Under the pieces are notes generated by a model. The model had not been told where the DNA came from and ran no database searches. It worked only from the letters and a program-made list of their open reading frames with translations. Of a DNA stretch of 10,185 nucleotides, positions 7,211 through 10,185 are shown piece after piece. This DNA is from Winogradskyella sp. UBA3174. GTDB lineage: Bacteria; Bacteroidota; Bacteroidia; Flavobacteriales; Flavobacteriaceae. The position numbers and the translations under genes are program-made. The DNA lies in assembly GCF_002364335.1 (NCBI RefSeq), contig NZ_DEXW01000005.1, forward strand, positions 1-10,185, written 5' to 3'. Every line of letters starts with the position of its first letter. Within the stretch, counting starts at the first letter, position 1.

Positions 7211-7418
7211 TAATTAATCGTTAACATATTATACCTGCAACAGCTAGTAGTTTTATCGTATTAATGGCTAAGCGTTTATTAATAATCACATTATTTCTTG
7301 TAGGTTCAATCATTTCTATAAAAGATTTGAAATCTACTGGAATGAAACCTATTGTATTAGCGCTAAGTTTGTGGGTTTTTATTACATTTTTTCATTATTT
7401 ATATTTTGAACTAAAGCC
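7211..7418 (+). pseudogene. yeiH: Duplicated 3' end of yeiH (remnant)
   Basis: This stretch repeats 5783-5991 with a constant offset of 1428 bases. From 7239 to 7378 only three differences from 5811-5950 are seen by eye; similarity drops at both ends, with a net 2-base deletion near the 3' end. It encodes about the last 70 residues of YeiH without a start. A TAA interrupts the frame near its beginning (about 7222), and the deletion shifts the frame past the original stop into the attC-like site. The base positions equivalent to the yeiH stop (7412-7414) lie 10 bases before CAAC, the spacing of the other cassettes. The remnant therefore marks where the original cassette ended. Bases 7033-7210 between it and the AcfC-like gene show nothing recognisable. 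Confidence 0.92.
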
Positions 7419-7424
7419 AGTGTA

Positions 7425-7552
7425 CAACATCGTTTAACAGCAAATAGCGGGCATTCTGCTGAAAAATGTTAATTTTGAGACCAAGTAAAAAATAACAAAG
7501 CCGACAAGAACGCGTCCCTATTCCACGACACTTGCGTTAAACAAGACCGTTG
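7425..7552 (+). repeat. attC-like site of cassette C5
   Basis: A 128-bp site closest to the one at 3061: left arm GTTTAAC, A, GCAA, ATAGCG and right arm CGACAC, TTGC, GTTAAAC. One true mismatch (G against A) weakens the inner stem; the two A-C mismatches are wobbles on the bottom strand. The interior GCCGACAAGAACG and GTCCCTA are conserved. The cut would fall after G7549. Confidence 0.82.
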
Positions 7553-7585
7553 TGCATAATATCCAACAGTGACTTTTCAGATCAA

Positions 7586-7930
7586 TTAATAAAACATATA
7601 TATCCAAATAGCCCTAGACATTCGAAAATTAAAAGAGCTACAAACAACAGCAATAACTGATATGATGAAAAACACTTTTAATGGTGATAAATCTAAAAAC
7701 ATCCAGAAGACTACTAAACTAGCAATCATCTCTGCAACAGCAATAGCATAACTGACAAACATAGCTCCAAAGAAAAAGCCAGTTTCTTTTTCAAATTTAA
7801 AATTACAATCTTTACACTTATCATTCATTAACGGCATGCGGAATAGAAAAATATTTCCTTTCGTTTCAAAAATATCTCCATTTTTACAATTAGGACATTT
7901 ACCTTTTATAACACCTTCTACTTTATTCAT
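7586..7930 (-). CDS. DUF983 family membrane protein with zinc ribbon
   Basis: The product (114 aa) has two CxxC pairs, CPNC at 12-15 and CKDC at 39-42, that probably bind one zinc ion. Two membrane segments follow (about 55-78 and 84-102). This is the arrangement of DUF983 proteins, which are slightly longer on average and have no established function. It is the only minus-strand gene in the window and is divergent from the AraC-type gene, with 94 bases between their starts. The gene ends 33 bases from the preceding attC-like site. A plausible -7 box (TAAATTTG on the minus strand, 7959-7952) lies 22 bases before its start codon. Confidence 0.88.
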   Translation of the reverse strand: MNKVEGVIKGKCPNCKNGDIFETKGNIFLFRMPLMNDKCKDCNFKFEKETGFFFGAMFVSYAIAVAEMIASLVVFWMFLDLSPLKVFFIISVIAVVCSSFNFRMSRAIWIYMFY

Positions 7931-7951
7931 ATTCCGATTAAATTTATATCA

Positions 7952-7959
7952 CAAATTTA
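7952..7959 (-). promoter_or_regulatory. Probable -7 box for the DUF983 gene
   Basis: On the minus strand the sequence reads TAAATTTG, an exact TAnnTTTG match, 22 bases before the start codon at 7930. No -33 TTTG at the right distance is seen, so the support is the -7 box and its position only. Confidence 0.4.
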
Positions 7960-8005
7960 GCAGCAAATCCAGGATTGAATGATATATTTTTTACGCTCAT
8001 TTTTG

Positions 8006-8013
8006 TACTTTTG
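8006..8013 (+). promoter_or_regulatory. Probable -7 box for the AraC-type gene
   Basis: TACTTTTG is an exact TAnnTTTG match 11 bases before the ATG at 8025. Transcription would start only a few bases before the gene, giving a very short leader. No -33 TTTG is clear. With the box at 7952-7959 it makes a divergent promoter region in which one regulator could control both genes. Confidence 0.42.
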
Positions 8014-8024
8014 AGACATTTACT

Positions 8025-8900
8025 ATGAAAATAACTGTTTTAAATATTGATCAATTCAAAAACTCCAAGGTTTTAAAAGATGTCTATGTAAACACTTTTT
8101 CACAACATATCAATTTGAATCAAGATCTAATTAATAAACCCCACAGCCATAATTTCTATTTGTGTGTTTTATTTTCGGAAGGAACTGGAACACACGAAAT
8201 CGATTTTAATTCATATTCTATAAATCCAGGAAAAGTTTTTTTCTTAAAACCAGGACAGACACATTTCTGGAAATTTGATACACAACCAAAAGGTTTTATC
8301 TTTTTTCATTCTCAAGAATTTTATGAAATGACATTTGTGAACCATAGACTTACCAATTTTCCGTTTTTTTATTCCTATCAAAATCCCCCTGTAATTTCAT
8401 TGAAATCAAATCATCACGATCTTCAAAAAAAATTCAAGGATTTATATCAAGAGTATGTTGATTCAGAAATCTTTAGAAACTTGAAAATAGTAAATATTAT
8501 AAATGATATTTATATTGATCTAACCAGAGAATACACTTCCGATCTCGATCTATCAAACAATTCTCATTCCAGCTATCTACATATCTTAGAAAATTTTGAA
8601 CATTTATTGGATCAATCCTATGACAAGCAGAAATTACCCAAGTTCTATGCTGACAAATTAAACATCAGCACAAAGCACTTAAATAGAGTAGTAAAAGAAA
8701 CAATTAATAAGACTACTAATCAAATGATTTCTGACCGAGTGATTTTAGAGGCAAAAAGATTAATTGTACATTCGAATAGCTCGTTATCAAATATCTCTGA
8801 GACTTTAGAATTTTCAGATTATGCTTACTTTTCAAAATATTTCAAATCTAAGGCAGGAATAACACCTACGAACTTTAAAAAGAAGTATTCACAAAAATAA
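8025..8900 (+). CDS. AraC-family transcriptional regulator
   Basis: The product (291 aa) has the usual length and two parts. The N-terminal half (about 35-100) is cupin-like, with HSHNFYLCVLFSEGTG at 40-55 and NPGKVFFLKPGQTHFW at 67-82, and should bind a small ligand. The C-terminal part (about 185-288) holds the two AraC helix-turn-helix motifs: FYADKLNISTKHLNRVVKE at 207-225, then ISETLEFSDYAYFSKYFK at 257-274 followed by AGITPTNFKKKY. It is probably an activator or dual regulator of the divergent DUF983 gene and possibly of genes outside the cassette. Its ligand is unknown. The stop lies 20 bases before the next site, the largest such gap in the array. Confidence 0.94.
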   Translation: MKITVLNIDQFKNSKVLKDVYVNTFSQHINLNQDLINKPHSHNFYLCVLFSEGTGTHEIDFNSYSINPGKVFFLKPGQTHFWKFDTQPKGFIFFHSQEFYEMTFVNHRLTNFPFFYSYQNPPVISLKSNHHDLQKKFKDLYQEYVDSEIFRNLKIVNIINDIYIDLTREYTSDLDLSNNSHSSYLHILENFEHLLDQSYDKQKLPKFYADKLNISTKHLNRVVKETINKTTNQMISDRVILEAKRLIVHSNSSLSNISETLEFSDYAYFSKYFKSKAGITPTNFKKKYSQK

Positions 8901-8920
8901 TTGAGGATAGATACTATGCA

Positions 8921-9048
8921 CAACATCGGTTAAGCGCAAATAGCGGGCAATCAGATGAAAAGTGTTATTTTAGAACCTAATTAAAAACCAACAAAGCCGA
9001 CAAGAACGTGTCCCTACTCCACGCTACTTGCCTTAACCAAGACCGTTG
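8921..9048 (+). repeat. attC-like site of cassette C6
   Basis: A 128-bp site whose arms are identical to those at 2084 (GGTTAAG, C, GCAA, ATAGCG against CGCTAC, TTGC, CTTAACC). Only the loop region between about 8948 and 8990 differs. Identical arms with different loops suggest a recent common origin or selection on the arms. The cut would fall after G9045. A GTG inside it extends the next reading frame but is not a likely start. Confidence 0.83.
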
Positions 9049-9085
9049 TAGAGCATATTTAAACAAGAGAATTTTGCATAAAAAA

Positions 9086-10048
9086 ATGTCTGACAGATCA
9101 ATTTTATTACTCCTATTTTTAATTTCATTGCAATCCTGTTCCGTATTTAATTCTGGACTAAAAACAACAGAAAAACCTACAGATTCAGAAATGGTAACTT
9201 CCGATATTGACCATTTTTACAATGCTTTTGATTTGGCTATAAAAGATTCAGGTAAAGCAGAACAAATTTTCAATAAGTATTATTTCAAAAAAGGTTCTAA
9301 AGGGTTGAATGATTTCTACAAAACTAAAATTCAATCAAAGAAAAAATTTTCAGAATTTATCTTAACATTTAAATATTATTATCAATCCATAAGAATGGAT
9401 ATAACCGACTTAAAGGATTTAGAAAATCAGATAAAACAAAATTTTAATGATTTTGAAAAGCTTTATCCAGAAGCTAAATTTCCAGATGTTTATTTCTTAG
9501 TAGGAAAATACCAATCCAACGGTACAATTTCAAAAAATGGATTATTGATTGGAACTGAAATGCTTGCCAGAACTCCAAAATCAGATACCGCCAAATGGAA
9601 TGATGATATTCTAAGAATAAGTATGGAAAGAAAACATATTCCAGTAACTGTGAGTCACGAACTCGTTCATTTTAATCAAGATAAAATGAAAGATGGAAAC
9701 ACATTACTCTGGAAAAGCCTTAGAGAAGGTTCCGCAGAATTTATAGCAGAGTTAATAAGCGGAGAAACAGATGCAAACTATAAAAAGTTTAAAGGCAAAG
9801 AATTGAAAGTTTGGAACGACTTTAAAAACGATAAAAACAAAAGTATATGGAATTCTTGGCAACAAGAAAGTAAATCAAGACCAAGAAATGCTGGTTATTG
9901 GATGGGTTATATGATTTGTAAAGCTTATTACGAGAAAGTCGGAGATAAAGAAAAAGTTGTCAAAGATATTCTCAGTATTCAAGATTACTCTCAATTTTTA
10001 AAAGAGAGTGAAGTTGAGAAATATCTTCAAAACAAATTTGGAACATAA
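9086..10048 (+). CDS. HExxH lipoprotein, probable DUF2268-like zinc peptidase
   Basis: The product (320 aa from the ATG at 9086) begins with a lipoprotein signal, lipobox LQSC (C18). VSHELVHFNQ at 189-198 contains the HExxH zinc motif (H191, E192, H195). REGSAEFIAE at 213-222 offers the downstream glutamate ligand (E214 or E218), as in gluzincin peptidases. RNAGYWMGYMICKAYYEK at 267-284 matches the C-terminal motif of DUF2268-type proteins, a family related to the gliding protein GldB. It would act in the periplasm or at the outer membrane on an unknown peptide or wall substrate. The open frame reaches back to a GTG at 9008 inside the attC-like site, but the signal peptide only works from 9086. 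It is the sole gene of cassette C7; the stop is 10 bases before the final site. Confidence 0.87.
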   Translation: MSDRSILLLLFLISLQSCSVFNSGLKTTEKPTDSEMVTSDIDHFYNAFDLAIKDSGKAEQIFNKYYFKKGSKGLNDFYKTKIQSKKKFSEFILTFKYYYQSIRMDITDLKDLENQIKQNFNDFEKLYPEAKFPDVYFLVGKYQSNGTISKNGLLIGTEMLARTPKSDTAKWNDDILRISMERKHIPVTVSHELVHFNQDKMKDGNTLLWKSLREGSAEFIAELISGETDANYKKFKGKELKVWNDFKNDKNKSIWNSWQQESKSRPRNAGYWMGYMICKAYYEKVGDKEKVVKDILSIQDYSQFLKESEVEKYLQNKFGT

Positions 10049-10058
10049 ATACGCTCTA

Positions 10059-10185
10059 CAACATCGGTTAAGCGCAAATAGCGGGCATTTGATTAAAAAG
10101 TGATATTTTAGACATCAAGTAAAAACCAACTAAGCCGACAAGAACGCGTCCCTACTCCACGCTACTTGCCTTAACCAAGACCGTT
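10059..10185 (+). repeat. attC-like site of cassette C7, cut by the window edge
   Basis: Arms identical to those at 2084 and 8921, with a different loop. The window ends at GTT, one base before the final G of GTTG. The next cassette is therefore expected to start exactly at the window edge. Confidence 0.82.

Larger units (their letters stand above)
1..10185 (+). mobile_element. Integron-like array of seven gene cassettes
   Basis: Seven units of gene(s) plus a CAAC...GTTG repeat follow each other head to tail without other DNA between them. With the cut taken as G^TTG, the units are 21-1067, 1068-2207, 2208-3185, 3186-4092, 4093-7549, 7550-9045 and 9046-10183. In each unit the start (GTTG plus 5-6 unit-specific bases) is repeated as reverse complement directly before and including the CAAC of the same unit's repeat, not of its neighbours' repeats. 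This is the cassette/attC relationship known from integrons. In six units the last gene, and in C5 a gene remnant, ends 8-20 bases before CAAC. All genes but one lie on the plus strand. No integrase is visible, and the core GTTG(G/T) departs from the usual GTTRRRY, so an integron-like but different recombinase system is also possible. Confidence is high for the modular structure and moderate for the integron identity. Confidence 0.78.

Noticed and set aside
9008..9085. Extended start of the zinc-peptidase frame (GTG at 9008)
   Set aside because: These codons lie mostly in the attC-like site, and only the ATG at 9086 gives a lipoprotein signal peptide at the very N-terminus.
883..10185. Repeats as CRISPR or as insertion-sequence ends
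   Set aside because: The repeats are over 120 bp and 0.8-3.4 kb apart with genes between. The terminal inverted repeats differ from unit to unit, there is no transposase, and no target duplications flank the units.

Overview
The window looks like chromosomal DNA of a member of the Bacteroidota, most likely a flavobacterium. It is very AT-rich. The lipoproteins follow the Bacteroidota pattern, including an acidic surface-export signal (C-S-K-N-D-D-D) in one of them. Start codons are preceded by A-rich stretches without Shine-Dalgarno sequences, and several upstream regions carry the TAnnTTTG -7 box of this phylum. No rRNA, tRNA, CRISPR array, transposase or recombinase gene is visible.

The organising principle is an integron-like gene-cassette array. 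Seven consecutive units each consist of one to three genes followed by a recombination-site-like repeat. Six repeats are about 127 bp and one is 188 bp. Each begins CAAC and ends GTTG, and its arms fold into an imperfect stem. The window starts in the tail of one such site and ends one base short of the end of another, so the array probably continues on both sides. With the cut placed as in integron attC sites (G^TTG), the units are C1 21-1067, C2 1068-2207, C3 2208-3185, C4 3186-4092, C5 4093-7549, C6 7550-9045 and C7 9046-10183. In every unit the first 14-18 bases are the near-perfect reverse complement of the bases that lead into that unit's own repeat. These ends differ from unit to unit, which is what is expected of elements that move as circles through a folded single-stranded site.

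Cargo in order: C1, a subclass B1 metallo-beta-lactamase lipoprotein. C2, a membrane-anchored GAF-like protein. C3, an unknown surface lipoprotein. C4, an unknown soluble protein behind a strong inverted repeat. C5, a three-gene unit with a LysR-type regulator, a YeiH-family (UPF0324) transporter and an AcfC-like binding lipoprotein, followed by a duplicated 3' end of the transporter gene. C6, a divergent pair of DUF983 membrane protein and AraC-type regulator. C7, a lipoprotein with an HExxH zinc-peptidase motif resembling DUF2268.

Only C5 and C6 contain genes that plausibly act together. The others look like independent accessory functions, several of them at the cell envelope. The feature most worth attention is the cassette system itself: long cassette-specific terminal complementarity, a constant bottom-strand G.T wobble at position 11 in all seven cassettes, and stem mismatches that all favour folding of the bottom strand. 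The integron interpretation rests on architecture; the integrase is not in the window.
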